Source: Lacinutrix sp. MedPE-SW (GTDB taxonomy: Bacteria; Bacteroidota; Bacteroidia; Flavobacteriales; Flavobacteriaceae). Taken from it: a stretch of DNA of 64,000 bases. Below, piece by piece: positions 40,119-49,493 of this stretch (position 1 is the stretch's first letter; every line of letters begins with the position of its first letter). The notes under the pieces were generated by a model. That model was given only the letters and a program-made list of their open reading frames with translations. It was not told where the DNA came from and did no database searches. The stretch covers positions 1-64,000 of the forward strand of contig NZ_MPCX01000013.1 of assembly GCF_001874145.1 (NCBI RefSeq). The letters run 5' to 3'. Position numbers and translations under genes: made by a program.

Positions 40119-41525
40119 ATGAAATCAAAAAAAAATACACTCTCAAAAACACTCCAATCTATATTAAATCGTTTTCTTATTGACATAAAAGACAAAGAAA
40201 CCCGCTTAAACCTTTCTGTAATATTTAGTTCCTTTCTTTTAATTGTACTTGGTATTTATTTTTTTAGTGTATTTAGTGGCGATTTATATATAATAAATGA
40301 AGAGCACTTAAATTCTTTTTGGGGAAAATTATTTATTACCACAACTACTACTATACTAGCACTTAAAGCATCTATATTTCTTTTTAAACTGTATAGATAT
40401 TATAAATATAAACCTGTAGATTCTGTTTCTAACGAGGCATTACCAACAGTAACAGTAATTGTACCTGCTTATAATGAAGGCAAACAAGTTTGGGATACTT
40501 TAATGAGTTTAGCCAAAAGTGATTATCCACAAGAAAAAATAGAAATTTTATCTATAGATGATGGTAGTGAAGATGACACATGGGAGTGGATGAAAGATGC
40601 TAAAACCAAATTAGGTAATAAAATTTCGATATTACAACAACCAGAAAATAAAGGAAAACGCCATGCACTTTACAGAGGCTTTAACTTAGGCATTGGAGAA
40701 ATATTTGTTACTGTAGATAGTGATTCTATTGTAGAAAAAAACACCTTACGTAATTTAGTAAGTCCGTTTGTAGAGAATGAAGATTGTGGTGCAGTTGCAG
40801 GAAACATAAGAGTTTTAAACAATAAAAAGGCTGCTTTACCAAAAATGCTAGACGTAAGTTTTGTATTAAGTTTTGAGTTTGTAAGATCTGCAGAAAGCAG
40901 TTTAAACTCTGTACTTTGCACTCCTGGAGCCTTAGCCGCATATAGAAGCACTGCTGTGCATAAATGTTTACCAGAATGGATTAACCAGACCTTTATGGGA
41001 AAACCATCAGATATAGGAGAAGACAGAGCAATTACAAACATGATTTTAAAGCAAGGTAAACATGTATTGTTTCAAAAAAATGCTGTAGCATATACAAATG
41101 TACCAGAAGAATATACTGGTTTATATAAAATGTTTATTAGATGGGGACGAAGCAATGTGAGAGAAAACCTTTCTATGGCTCAATATGTATTTACTAATTT
41201 TAGAAAAAGTAAAAAATCTGGAACTAGAGTATTATTTATAAGCCAATTTTTAGAAATGCTATTAAGTTTTCCTTTTCTTATAATCATGCTTTTATTTGTA
41301 GCAACACATCCTTTATTATTTTTAGGTTCAACTTTCTTAAGCATTTTAGTATTATCTAGTTTCTCTGTAATATTTTATGCATACCGTTATACTATTTCAG
41401 AATCTATTTGGGCTTACTCTTATAGCATTTTATATACTTTTGGTTTATTCTGGATAACACCTTACGCAATTGCAACCGCAAGTCGAAGAGGTTGGTTAAC
41501 GCGAAGTTTAGCAGATAAAAAATAG
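40119..41525 (+). CDS. Family 2 glycosyltransferase, processive membrane type (PgaC/hyaluronan-synthase-like)
   Basis: TVIVPAYNEGKQVWDTLMSL; SIDDGSEDDTWEW; VTVDSDSIV; GEDRAITNM; RWGRSNVRE; several TM helices. Confidence 0.9.
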   Translation: MKSKKNTLSKTLQSILNRFLIDIKDKETRLNLSVIFSSFLLIVLGIYFFSVFSGDLYIINEEHLNSFWGKLFITTTTTILALKASIFLFKLYRYYKYKPVDSVSNEALPTVTVIVPAYNEGKQVWDTLMSLAKSDYPQEKIEILSIDDGSEDDTWEWMKDAKTKLGNKISILQQPENKGKRHALYRGFNLGIGEIFVTVDSDSIVEKNTLRNLVSPFVENEDCGAVAGNIRVLNNKKAALPKMLDVSFVLSFEFVRSAESSLNSVLCTPGALAAYRSTAVHKCLPEWINQTFMGKPSDIGEDRAITNMILKQGKHVLFQKNAVAYTNVPEEYTGLYKMFIRWGRSNVRENLSMAQYVFTNFRKSKKSGTRVLFISQFLEMLLSFPFLIIMLLFVATHPLLFLGSTFLSILVLSSFSVIFYAYRYTISESIWAYSYSILYTFGLFWITPYAIATASRRGWLTRSLADKK

Positions 41526-41535
41526 TTTAAAAATA

Positions 41536-41570
41536 AAAAGCCTATTCCTTAAAAGAATAGGCTTTTTTTT
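41536..41570 (+). terminator. Terminator after glycosyltransferase gene
   Basis: AAAAGCCTATTC-CTTAAAA-GAATAGGCTTTT then T-run. Confidence 0.87.
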
Positions 41571-41586
41571 GGCACGCAGTAAATTT

Positions 41587-41637
41587 AATACTGACATTTC
41601 CTCATAAAACCGACAGCTTGTCACCTAAGTCAGTATT
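41587..41637. promoter_or_regulatory. Nested inverted repeat upstream of proC, function unknown
   Basis: AATACTGAC (41587-41595) / GTCAGTATT (41629-41637) enclosing GACA-GCT-TGTC (41612-41622). Confidence 0.45.
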
Positions 41638-41813
41638 TCAAAATTAAAAATACCTCAACGTAAAAGCCATAGAATTATCATACTGTTAGTATATAAGCGT
41701 ATAATTATCAAATTCATTATTCTTTAAAATTAAATCTTTTTTTTGGGCTTACCGTACAATCCTTGTGCATAATAACACGTATTATATTAATAAACAACAC
41801 TTTAACAAAACAC

Positions 41814-42620
41814 ATGAAAGTATTAGTAATAGGCGCAGGAAACATGGGATTAACATACGCCGAAGGCATGGCAAATAGCGCTGTGTTAAATCAGCACAAA
41901 CTTAAAATCTATGACACTGACCCTAAGAAAATTAAAAAACTAAAAAAAGATTCAAGATTTCAGGTTTTTGACAGTCTTGAAGATTGCCTACCAAGTGCGG
42001 ATATTGTATTTATCGCCGTAAAACCATACCATAGCGACGATTTATTTAGTACTATGACATCTATGTTAAGCCACGACCAGATATTTGTATCATTAATGGC
42101 TGGTGTTACAATAGAAACTATACAACAAAAACTTAGCACCGAAAAAGTTGTTAGAACTATGCCTAATTTACCCGCACAAGTTGGTAAAGGTGTTACATCT
42201 TATACAGAGTCAGACAAAGTTTCTAAAGTAGAGCTCATAATGGTAAGAACTCTATTAGATACAACAGGTACTTCAATACATGTAACTACAGAAAAATTTA
42301 TTGATGCCTCTACTGGAATTTCTGGTAGTGGTCCTGCATATGTGTTTTATTTCATGCAATCAATGTTAGAAGCTGCTTTAAAAATGGGCTTTTCAGATTA
42401 CGATTCTAAAATCCTTGTAAGCAGTACATTTGAAGGTGCAATAGAACTTTTTAACCAATCTAATTTATCACCAGAATCTTGGATTAACCGTGTAGCTTCA
42501 AAAGGAGGAACAACTCAAGCAGCCATAGACAGTATGGAAGATAATAATGTAAAACAACTTATACAAGATGCCGCTTACGCTGCATTTGACAGAGCAATAG
42601 AATTAGGAAAAGAAAAATAA
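41814..42620 (+). CDS. proC: Pyrroline-5-carboxylate reductase
   Basis: MKVLVIGAGNMGLTYAEGM; STGISGSGPAYVFYFMQSMLEAALKMG; VASKGGTTQAAIDSM. Start moved to 41814. Confidence 0.94.
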   Translation: MKVLVIGAGNMGLTYAEGMANSAVLNQHKLKIYDTDPKKIKKLKKDSRFQVFDSLEDCLPSADIVFIAVKPYHSDDLFSTMTSMLSHDQIFVSLMAGVTIETIQQKLSTEKVVRTMPNLPAQVGKGVTSYTESDKVSKVELIMVRTLLDTTGTSIHVTTEKFIDASTGISGSGPAYVFYFMQSMLEAALKMGFSDYDSKILVSSTFEGAIELFNQSNLSPESWINRVASKGGTTQAAIDSMEDNNVKQLIQDAAYAAFDRAIELGKEK

Positions 42621-42621
42621 A

Positions 42622-43413
42622 ATGGACGACAGTATTAAAGACGATAGTATAAAAAGAGTAGTAGTTAAAGTTGGTACAAACGTATTAACAAATAAAGACA
42701 ACCGTATTTTAGGTCCGGTACTTCGAGAATTGGTAAGGCAAATCTCTGTGCTAGACGAAAGAAATATACAAGTTGTACTTGTAACTTCAGGTTCTGCTAT
42801 TGCCGGTAAAGAAGTTTTAGGAAATATTCAAGAAACTGAAGCATCTGTTAGACGACAAATTTATTCTTCGGTCGGGCAACCACGATTAATGAGGCACTAT
42901 TATAGTTTGTTTCATGATTACGGTATGCGTTGTGCACAAATTTTAGCAACAAAAAGAGATTTCGATCCAGGAAAACACAGAGAAAACATGATTAGTTGCT
43001 ATGAAGGTTTATTAGCCGAAGGCGTTACACCTATAGCAAACGAAGATGATGCAGTATCACTAAGTATGTCTATGTTTTCAGATAATGATGAGCTAGCAAG
43101 TTTAGTTGCAGAGTTAATAGACGCAGACCGCTTAATTATTTTATCAGACACAGATGGGCTTTATACAGGACACCCAGAAGACAAAAACTCTAGAAAACTT
43201 TCCGAAGTCACAGTAGACCAAAATGTAGAAAAATATGTACAGTCCAACTCTAAAAAAGAAGGAGAAGGTCGTGGCGGTATGGCTTCAAAATTAAAAATCG
43301 CAAAAGTAACCGCTAAAAAAAATATTCCTACCTATATAGCATCAGGAAAAAGAGAAAATGTAATTGTTGATATTATTAACAATAAGCAAGTAGGAACAAA
43401 ATTTATTCACTAA
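42622..43413 (+). CDS. proB: Glutamate 5-kinase
   Basis: VVVKVGTNVLT; LVTSGSAIAGKEVLG; LIILSDTDGLYTGHPED; GEGRGGMASKLKIAK. Confidence 0.95.
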   Translation: MDDSIKDDSIKRVVVKVGTNVLTNKDNRILGPVLRELVRQISVLDERNIQVVLVTSGSAIAGKEVLGNIQETEASVRRQIYSSVGQPRLMRHYYSLFHDYGMRCAQILATKRDFDPGKHRENMISCYEGLLAEGVTPIANEDDAVSLSMSMFSDNDELASLVAELIDADRLIILSDTDGLYTGHPEDKNSRKLSEVTVDQNVEKYVQSNSKKEGEGRGGMASKLKIAKVTAKKNIPTYIASGKRENVIVDIINNKQVGTKFIH

Positions 43414-43424
43414 AAATTTACACA

Positions 43425-44624
43425 ATGAAATTATTAGAAAAAGAAATAAAAAATAACGTTTTAGATTCAATGATTACTATTATTGAAGCTAAAAGAGAAC
43501 AAATTATAGAAGAAAACAAAAAAGACTTAGAAGCTTTCAATAATAATGATCAAGCTTTGTATGATAGATTAGTTGTAGACTCTACAAAGGTAGATGGTAT
43601 GATAAAAGCTATTAAAGAAGTTAGAGATCAAGACGATCCAGTAAACAATACAATATCTAACATTACTTTAGATAGTGGTTTAAAAATAAAAAATAAAACA
43701 GCACCATTTGGTACTATTTTAATTATTTACGAATCTAGACCAGATGTTACAATAGAAGCAGCTGTACTTGCATTTAAAGCCAATAATAAAATACTTTTAA
43801 AAGGTGGTAAAGAAGCAATACATAGTAACAAATTTCTTGAAAAATGCTGGCATCAAGCATTAAAAGAAAATAACCTTTCTAAAGACTGGATTAAACTACT
43901 TCACCTTAACCGTACAGAAACTCAAGAGTATTTAAAAAACCCACCAGAAAAAATAGATTTAATTGTACCAAGAGGTGGCGAGCGATTAATTCGTTTTGTT
44001 AAAGAACACGCTACATGTGCTGTTTTAGTTAGTGGTAGAGGAAACAACTTTTTATATGTCGATAAAAACGCCGACTGGCTTAAAGCTGTAAAAGTTATTA
44101 TTAATGCAAAAACCGATAAGATCTCAGGTTGCAACGCTTTAGATAAAGTATTAATAGATAAAAACATACCAGATTACCAGAAAAAAGTTAACGAACTCGA
44201 AACCATGCTTAACAAATTAGGTGTAGATATTTTAGTTGACAAAAAAGTAAGTGAAATTTTAGATGAAACTGAAATTGAAAACAGAGACATTTGGTATGAA
44301 GAATTTTTAGCAATGAAAATTTTACTAGCCGAAGTAGACAATGAAGATACTGCCATTAATATGATTAATACGTATTCTGGCGGTCATTCATCATCAATTA
44401 TAACTGAAGATGAATCTACAGCAAAAAAATTCATGCAACAGGTAGATAGTGCAGCAGTTTACCATAATGCTTCAACCCGTTTTACAGATGGCGGACAAAT
44501 GGGAGTTGGTGCAGAACTTGCAATTAGTACAGATAAATTGCACCATCGTGGTCCACTAGGACTAAAACAATTAGTAACAAATAAGTACTATGTATTTGGT
44601 GATGGACACGTAAGAACAAATTAA
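43425..44624 (+). CDS. proA: Glutamate-5-semialdehyde dehydrogenase
   Basis: APFGTILIIYESRPDVTIEAAVLAFKANNKILLKGGKEA; IDLIVPRGGERLIRFV; NASTRFTDGGQMGVGAELAISTDKLHHRGPLGL. Confidence 0.96.
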   Translation: MKLLEKEIKNNVLDSMITIIEAKREQIIEENKKDLEAFNNNDQALYDRLVVDSTKVDGMIKAIKEVRDQDDPVNNTISNITLDSGLKIKNKTAPFGTILIIYESRPDVTIEAAVLAFKANNKILLKGGKEAIHSNKFLEKCWHQALKENNLSKDWIKLLHLNRTETQEYLKNPPEKIDLIVPRGGERLIRFVKEHATCAVLVSGRGNNFLYVDKNADWLKAVKVIINAKTDKISGCNALDKVLIDKNIPDYQKKVNELETMLNKLGVDILVDKKVSEILDETEIENRDIWYEEFLAMKILLAEVDNEDTAINMINTYSGGHSSSIITEDESTAKKFMQQVDSAAVYHNASTRFTDGGQMGVGAELAISTDKLHHRGPLGLKQLVTNKYYVFGDGHVRTN

Positions 44625-44736
44625 TTTTAAAAAAATAAATAAATTTTTTGTAACAAAATGTAACCTTTCTGCGTATAAGTATTGATAGCAAAATATTCAC
44701 GCTCATTTTCTGGGCACAAATCATATAATTATTTAA

Positions 44737-45600
44737 ATGAGACAACTTAAAATTACCAAGCAGGTAACCAACCGTGAGACCGCGTCATTAGACAAATACC
44801 TACAAGAAATTGGAAAAGTTGACTTAATTACCGCAGACGAAGAAGTAGAATTAGCACAACGTATTAAAGCAGGCGACCAAGTTGCTCTTGAAAAGTTGAC
44901 TAAAGCTAACTTACGTTTCGTTGTATCGGTAGCTAAGCAATACCAAAATCAAGGTTTAACGTTACCAGATTTAATAAACGAAGGTAATTTAGGTTTAATT
45001 AAAGCCGCACAACGTTTTGATGAAACTCGTGGTTTTAAATTTATCTCTTATGCTGTATGGTGGATTCGTCAATCTATCTTACAAGCTTTAGCAGAACAAT
45101 CTCGTATTGTGCGTTTACCACTTAACAAGATTGGATCTATTAATAAAATAAACAAAACTTTTGCTTTTCTTGAGCAAGCACATGAGCGTCCGCCAAGTGC
45201 AGAAGAAATTGCAAAAGAGTTAGATATGACTATTAATGACGTTAAAGAATCTATGAAAAATTCTGGACGCCACGTATCTATGGATGCGCCTTTAGTAGAA
45301 GGTGAAGATTCTAACCTTTACGATGTATTGAATTCTGGTGAGTCACCAAACCCAGATCGTGAACTTTTACACGAATCTTTACGTACAGAAATTGAACGTG
45401 CACTTGAGACTTTAACACCTCGTGAGGCAGACGTTATACGCTTATACTTTGGTTTAGGTAACCAACACCCAATGACTTTAGAAGAAATTGGTGAAACTTT
45501 TGATTTAACTCGTGAACGTGTTAGACAAATTAAAGAAAAAGCAATACGTAGATTAAAACACACTTCTAGAAGTAAAATACTAAAAACATATCTTGGATAG
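44737..45600 (+). CDS. rpoD: Primary RNA polymerase sigma factor (RpoD/SigA, short Bacteroidota type)
   Basis: [67 protein letters not shown]. Confidence 0.96.
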   Translation: MRQLKITKQVTNRETASLDKYLQEIGKVDLITADEEVELAQRIKAGDQVALEKLTKANLRFVVSVAKQYQNQGLTLPDLINEGNLGLIKAAQRFDETRGFKFISYAVWWIRQSILQALAEQSRIVRLPLNKIGSINKINKTFAFLEQAHERPPSAEEIAKELDMTINDVKESMKNSGRHVSMDAPLVEGEDSNLYDVLNSGESPNPDRELLHESLRTEIERALETLTPREADVIRLYFGLGNQHPMTLEEIGETFDLTRERVRQIKEKAIRRLKHTSRSKILKTYLG

Positions 45601-45680
45601 TTTTCAAGCATTTTAAAATGTAATAAAACTATTTACGCTTTTTAATAAATTAATTATGTTTATTAAAATGAAAAATAACT

Positions 45681-45744
45681 AACAGTTATTCATAACTGTT
45701 CGTTTTTTGATTGATGAAGAACCCAGAGCTGATTACTCTGGGTT
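45681..45744 (+). terminator. Two tandem hairpins downstream of rpoD; the first resembles a terminator
   Basis: AACAGTTA-TTCA-TAACTGTT followed by CGTTTTTT; then AACCCAGAG-CTGATTA-CTCTGGGTT. Confidence 0.6.
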
Positions 45745-45815
45745 CACTCATTTATATATCAAAAATTCACCACTACCAATATAAAATTTTATATTTACAC
45801 ACTAATTAACACATT

Positions 45816-46223
45816 ATGTTAAAAACTATCTGTTATAAAAGTCAAACTAATCCTGTACTTACCCTAATTGATTTTGAAGCGCTTTTTAACCAAACGCAAC
45901 AGAAAAACAATAACAATAATATTACCGGTGTTTTAGTAAATAAAAATGATATCTTTTTTCAAATTTTAGAAGGCGATTCTATACTATTAGACGCTGTTTA
46001 TGAAAAAATCAAAAAAGATCATAGGCACTCAAAAATTACAGAGCTGTTAAACAAACCAATAAAGCAAGTATGTTTTAAGTCTTTTGATATTGGATACTCA
46101 GTAATAAACGACACTGAAACCCTATATAGTTTACATCGTTTTGTAAAAACATTACAAGATAATAATATAGAAAATAGTGATTTCTTTTTTAAAATAATTG
46201 AATCGCTTTTGTATGAAAATTAA
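45816..46223 (+). CDS. Stand-alone BLUF-domain (blue-light sensing using FAD) protein
   Basis: MLKTICYKSQT, NNNNNITGVLV, IFFQILEGDS, IKKDHRHSKI: BLUF order and spacing of the Tyr/Asn/Gln triad (Y7, N31, Q49). Confidence 0.87.
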   Translation: MLKTICYKSQTNPVLTLIDFEALFNQTQQKNNNNNITGVLVNKNDIFFQILEGDSILLDAVYEKIKKDHRHSKITELLNKPIKQVCFKSFDIGYSVINDTETLYSLHRFVKTLQDNNIENSDFFFKIIESLLYEN

Positions 46224-46263
46224 TAAGTTGTAGTTTTGAAAAAACAACACAAAACTAAAAAAA

Positions 46264-46926
46264 ATGTCTGAAAAATTAATAGCACCTTCGATGCTTGCTG
46301 CCGATTTTGGCAATCTACAACGCGATACAGAAATGGTTAATAATAGTGATGCCGATTGGTTTCACATTGATGTGATGGATGGTCATTTTGTACCAAACAT
46401 CTCTTATGGTATGCCAGTTATTCAAGCAATAAAAAAACATGCTACAAAACCATTAGATGTTCATTTAATGATTGAAAAGCCAGAACGATATATTGAAGAG
46501 TTTGCTAAAGTAGGAGCAGATATTATTACTGTTCACCACGAATCTACAGTACATTTACATAGAACGTTAAGACAAATAAAAGATGCTGGTTGTAAAGCTG
46601 GTGTTGTTTTAAACATAACTACACCTGTCTCTGTATTAGAAGATATTTTACCAGAATGTTATATGGTATTATTAATGTCTATTAACCCAGGTTTTGGCGG
46701 GCAAAAATTTGAAGACGTTACCTACCAACGTATAAAGAAACTACGTAAAATGATAGACGAGCAAGGTTTAGATACTAAAATTGAAATTGATGGTGGTGTA
46801 ACAGATAAAAATATTAAACAATTAGTAGACGCTGGAGCAGATGTTTTTGTCGCTGGAAGCCACGTTTTTAAAAGTAGTAACCAACCAGAAACTATTAAAA
46901 ATTTAAAAGCTTTAGCAAATAGTTAA
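46264..46926 (+). CDS. rpe: Ribulose-phosphate 3-epimerase
   Basis: IAPSMLAADFGNLQRD; WFHIDVMDGHFVPNISYG; MSINPGFGGQKF; IEIDGGV. Confidence 0.97.
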   Translation: MSEKLIAPSMLAADFGNLQRDTEMVNNSDADWFHIDVMDGHFVPNISYGMPVIQAIKKHATKPLDVHLMIEKPERYIEEFAKVGADIITVHHESTVHLHRTLRQIKDAGCKAGVVLNITTPVSVLEDILPECYMVLLMSINPGFGGQKFEDVTYQRIKKLRKMIDEQGLDTKIEIDGGVTDKNIKQLVDAGADVFVAGSHVFKSSNQPETIKNLKALANS

Positions 46927-46934
46927 GCGTTTTT

Positions 46935-47870
46935 TTAAAATGGTAATGCACTTAAATCTACATTACCACCAGATAATATTACACCAATTTTTTTATTAGA
47001 GAATTGGTGTTTTTCTTTAATAATAGCTGCTAATGTTGTTGCACTCGAGGTTTCTACTACAAGCTTTAAACGTTCGTAAATTAAACGCATAGCATCAATA
47101 ATTTCGGTTTCTTCTACTCTTACAATTTGTTTTACATGTTGCTGTATTATAGGAAAATTTATATCTCCCAATTGTGTTCTTAAACCGTCGGCAATAGTGT
47201 TTACCGTTTCATTAGTTTCAATTTTACCACTTATAAGTGATCTGTAAGCATCATCTGCTTCTATTGGTTCTGCACCAACAACTTCACAATCACTTTTAAA
47301 ATAATGTGCAGCTAATGCTGTACCAGCTATTAAACCGCCACCACCAACTGGAGACACTATTATGTCTAAATTATTATAATCTTCAAGCAACTCTATAGTA
47401 GCAGTACTATTTCCTAAAATAACATTTATATCGTTAGATGGATGTACAAAAGTAGCGCCCGTATGTTTAGAGATTTTAGCAGCTTCTCGTTCTCTTGCTA
47501 TAACTGTAGAATCACACTCTGTAATTACACCATTATAACCTAAAACAGCGTTCTTTTTTACTTGTGGTGCATTTTTAGGCATAACTATATTGGCTGTAAC
47601 ACCTAAGCTTTTTGCTGCCAATGATAAGGCTTGAGCAAAATTACCAGAAGAATGTGTTACAACTCCTTTTTGTTTTTCGGCCTCATTTAACTGCATGATT
47701 GCATTTGTTGCACCGCGCATTTTAAATGCCCCCATTTTTTGAAAGTTTTCACACTTAAAATACAACTCTGCTCCTACTATTTCATTTATTAATCTAGAGG
47801 TTAATACAGGTGTTTTATGTATATAAGCTTGTATATTATTGTAAACGTTTAAAAGTGTGTCTTTATTCAT
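46935..47870 (-). CDS. PLP-dependent threonine/serine dehydratase or racemase
   Basis: KCENFQKMGAFKMRGATNAI; THSSGNFAQALSLAAK; SPVGGGGLIAGTALAA; GVILSGGNVD. Confidence 0.9.
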   Translation of the reverse strand: MNKDTLLNVYNNIQAYIHKTPVLTSRLINEIVGAELYFKCENFQKMGAFKMRGATNAIMQLNEAEKQKGVVTHSSGNFAQALSLAAKSLGVTANIVMPKNAPQVKKNAVLGYNGVITECDSTVIAREREAAKISKHTGATFVHPSNDINVILGNSTATIELLEDYNNLDIIVSPVGGGGLIAGTALAAHYFKSDCEVVGAEPIEADDAYRSLISGKIETNETVNTIADGLRTQLGDINFPIIQQHVKQIVRVEETEIIDAMRLIYERLKLVVETSSATTLAAIIKEKHQFSNKKIGVILSGGNVDLSALPF

Positions 47871-47881
47871 ATTACATGCAA

Positions 47882-48775
47882 TTAATATCCCGCAAAGTTA
47901 AAGTTAAGCATTTCTTTAACCTTTAAATATATTATTGGAAATTGAGATTTAAACTCTGAAGGCGTCTCGATAAAATTTTCTACTAAAACAGATATAAATT
48001 CAAATTGATTTTCAAAAGCATAATTTCTAAAATATCCTGAATTTATTATTTTATTTTTTAGTCTATTATCTTTTTCAATTAGCGAGGTTAACTCTTGAAA
48101 AGAATCTAAAAAAATTGCTGCACTTGTACTATAGCGTCTGGATTTTAAAAAGGTAAAGTGCATAGCATGTATACATTCATGAACTCCAAGGTTTATGTTG
48201 TCGTTTTCTATTTTGTAGCCTTTTTCAAAATCTTCCCATGAGAAAACCAAGGCATTAAAACGCAAGTTAAACTCTCCTTTATGTAATTGGTTATTTATAG
48301 AAGAAAAATATGCTTTCTCGTAAATTACAATTTTTTCTACTACATCTATTTTATATTCTCTAAAACCAAAAGTAAGCTTTGTTGCAGTAGCTGCAATTAA
48401 AACTTTCATTTTTGTAGTAATTTCAACGTCTTTACCTATAAACTCCCAATTATTTATAAAATATTGAATGCGATGATCGAAGTTTTTTTGTTCTAACGGA
48501 TTTAATTTTTTATAAAATAAAAATTCTTGTTCTAATATAGGTTTATAGGCTTTTGGAAGTGTTTTTCTATTAATATAAAAATGAGTAAAAAATTGTTTTT
48601 TAGTTATAAACTCTACTCTTGCCATTTCAAAAAAGCCAAAGAAACTTTTAAACACAACAATTATTGTAAGTAGTGCTGTAACTACACCTAAAATAATAAG
48701 GATTATTTTAAATACTAAAGGAGCTTCTTTTTCTTTAAATAAAAAATAAACGACATATAGTATTTTTAAACTCAT
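47882..48775 (-). CDS. MtfA-like zinc-dependent peptidase, membrane anchored
   Basis: N-terminal TM helices; FSWEDFEKGYKIENDNINLGVHECIHAMHF (HExxH). Confidence 0.75.
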   Translation of the reverse strand: MSLKILYVVYFLFKEKEAPLVFKIILIILGVVTALLTIIVVFKSFFGFFEMARVEFITKKQFFTHFYINRKTLPKAYKPILEQEFLFYKKLNPLEQKNFDHRIQYFINNWEFIGKDVEITTKMKVLIAATATKLTFGFREYKIDVVEKIVIYEKAYFSSINNQLHKGEFNLRFNALVFSWEDFEKGYKIENDNINLGVHECIHAMHFTFLKSRRYSTSAAIFLDSFQELTSLIEKDNRLKNKIINSGYFRNYAFENQFEFISVLVENFIETPSEFKSQFPIIYLKVKEMLNFNFAGY

Positions 48776-48787
48776 ATTCTTTATTTG

Positions 48788-48861
48788 TGACTGTGATAGG
48801 AGTCGAACCTACAACCGCTGGAGCCGAAATCCAGTACTCTATCCAGTTGAGCTACACAGCC
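48788..48861 (-). tRNA. tRNA-Arg (anticodon TCG)
   Basis: Minus strand GGCTGTGTAGCTCAACTGGATAGAGTACTGGATTTCGGCTCCAGCGGTTGTAGGTTCGACTCCTATCACAGTCA folds as a cloverleaf; anticodon loop TTTCGGC. Confidence 0.92.
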
Positions 48862-48880
48862 AATAGATTTTAACTATTAA

Positions 48881-49330
48881 TTATGCTAATTTGCTTTTTA
48901 CAATATTAGATATTGTTTTACCATCTGCCCTACCTGCAACAGCTTGGTTAACTACACCCATTACTTTGCCCATATCTTTCATGCCTTCTGCACCTGTTTT
49001 TGTAATTGCATCTTCTACAAGTTTACCAATTTCTTCTTCACTCATAGCTTCTGGTAAAAACTGAGAAATCACTTTTGCTTCGGCTAATTCTGGTTGAGCT
49101 AAATCTTCTCTACCTTGCTCTATAAATATAGCTGCACTGTCTTTACGTTGTTTTACTTGTTTTTGAAGAATTTTCATCTCTTGTTCTTCTGTAAGTTCTT
49201 CTTTCGCTCCGCTTTCGGTTTGCGCCAATAATATAGCAGATTTTACTGCACGTAAAGCTGTTAAGGCTGTTTGGTCTTTACTTTTCATTGCCTCTTTTAA
49301 GGCTGTCATTATGTTTTTTGATAAACTCAT
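48881..49330 (-). CDS. GatB/YqeY domain-containing protein
   Basis: LRAVKSAILLAQTE; KQRKDSAAIFIEQGREDLAQPELAEAKVISQFLPEAMSEEEI; KDMGKVMG. Start trimmed to 49330. Confidence 0.92.
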   Translation of the reverse strand: MSLSKNIMTALKEAMKSKDQTALTALRAVKSAILLAQTESGAKEELTEEQEMKILQKQVKQRKDSAAIFIEQGREDLAQPELAEAKVISQFLPEAMSEEEIGKLVEDAITKTGAEGMKDMGKVMGVVNQAVAGRADGKTISNIVKSKLA

Positions 49331-49422
49331 TTTTGAAAATTTTAATGAATACGAAGATAGGAAAAAGTATACATTAAAGAGTTGTGAGTTACTATAAATA
49401 CAATTGCCTTTAGCAAATAAAA

Positions 49423-49452
49423 AACCCAAAACGTTGAGGGCCGTTTTGGGTT
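49423..49452 (-). terminator. Terminator at the end of the dcw cluster (after ftsZ)
   Basis: AACCCAAAACG...CGTTTTGGGTT; minus strand continues into TTTTTT. Confidence 0.8.
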
Positions 49453-49493
49453 GAGGATGATTAAACTTAAATTATTTTGTTAATCAATATTAT

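Noticed and set aside
40670-41041. Minus-strand 123-aa ORF inside the glycosyltransferase gene
   Set aside because: Antisense to conserved GT2 motifs; no recognisable domain.
42622-42657. DDSIKDDSIK duplication at the ProB N-terminus
   Set aside because: Small local duplication in a variable N-terminus; no wider pattern seen.
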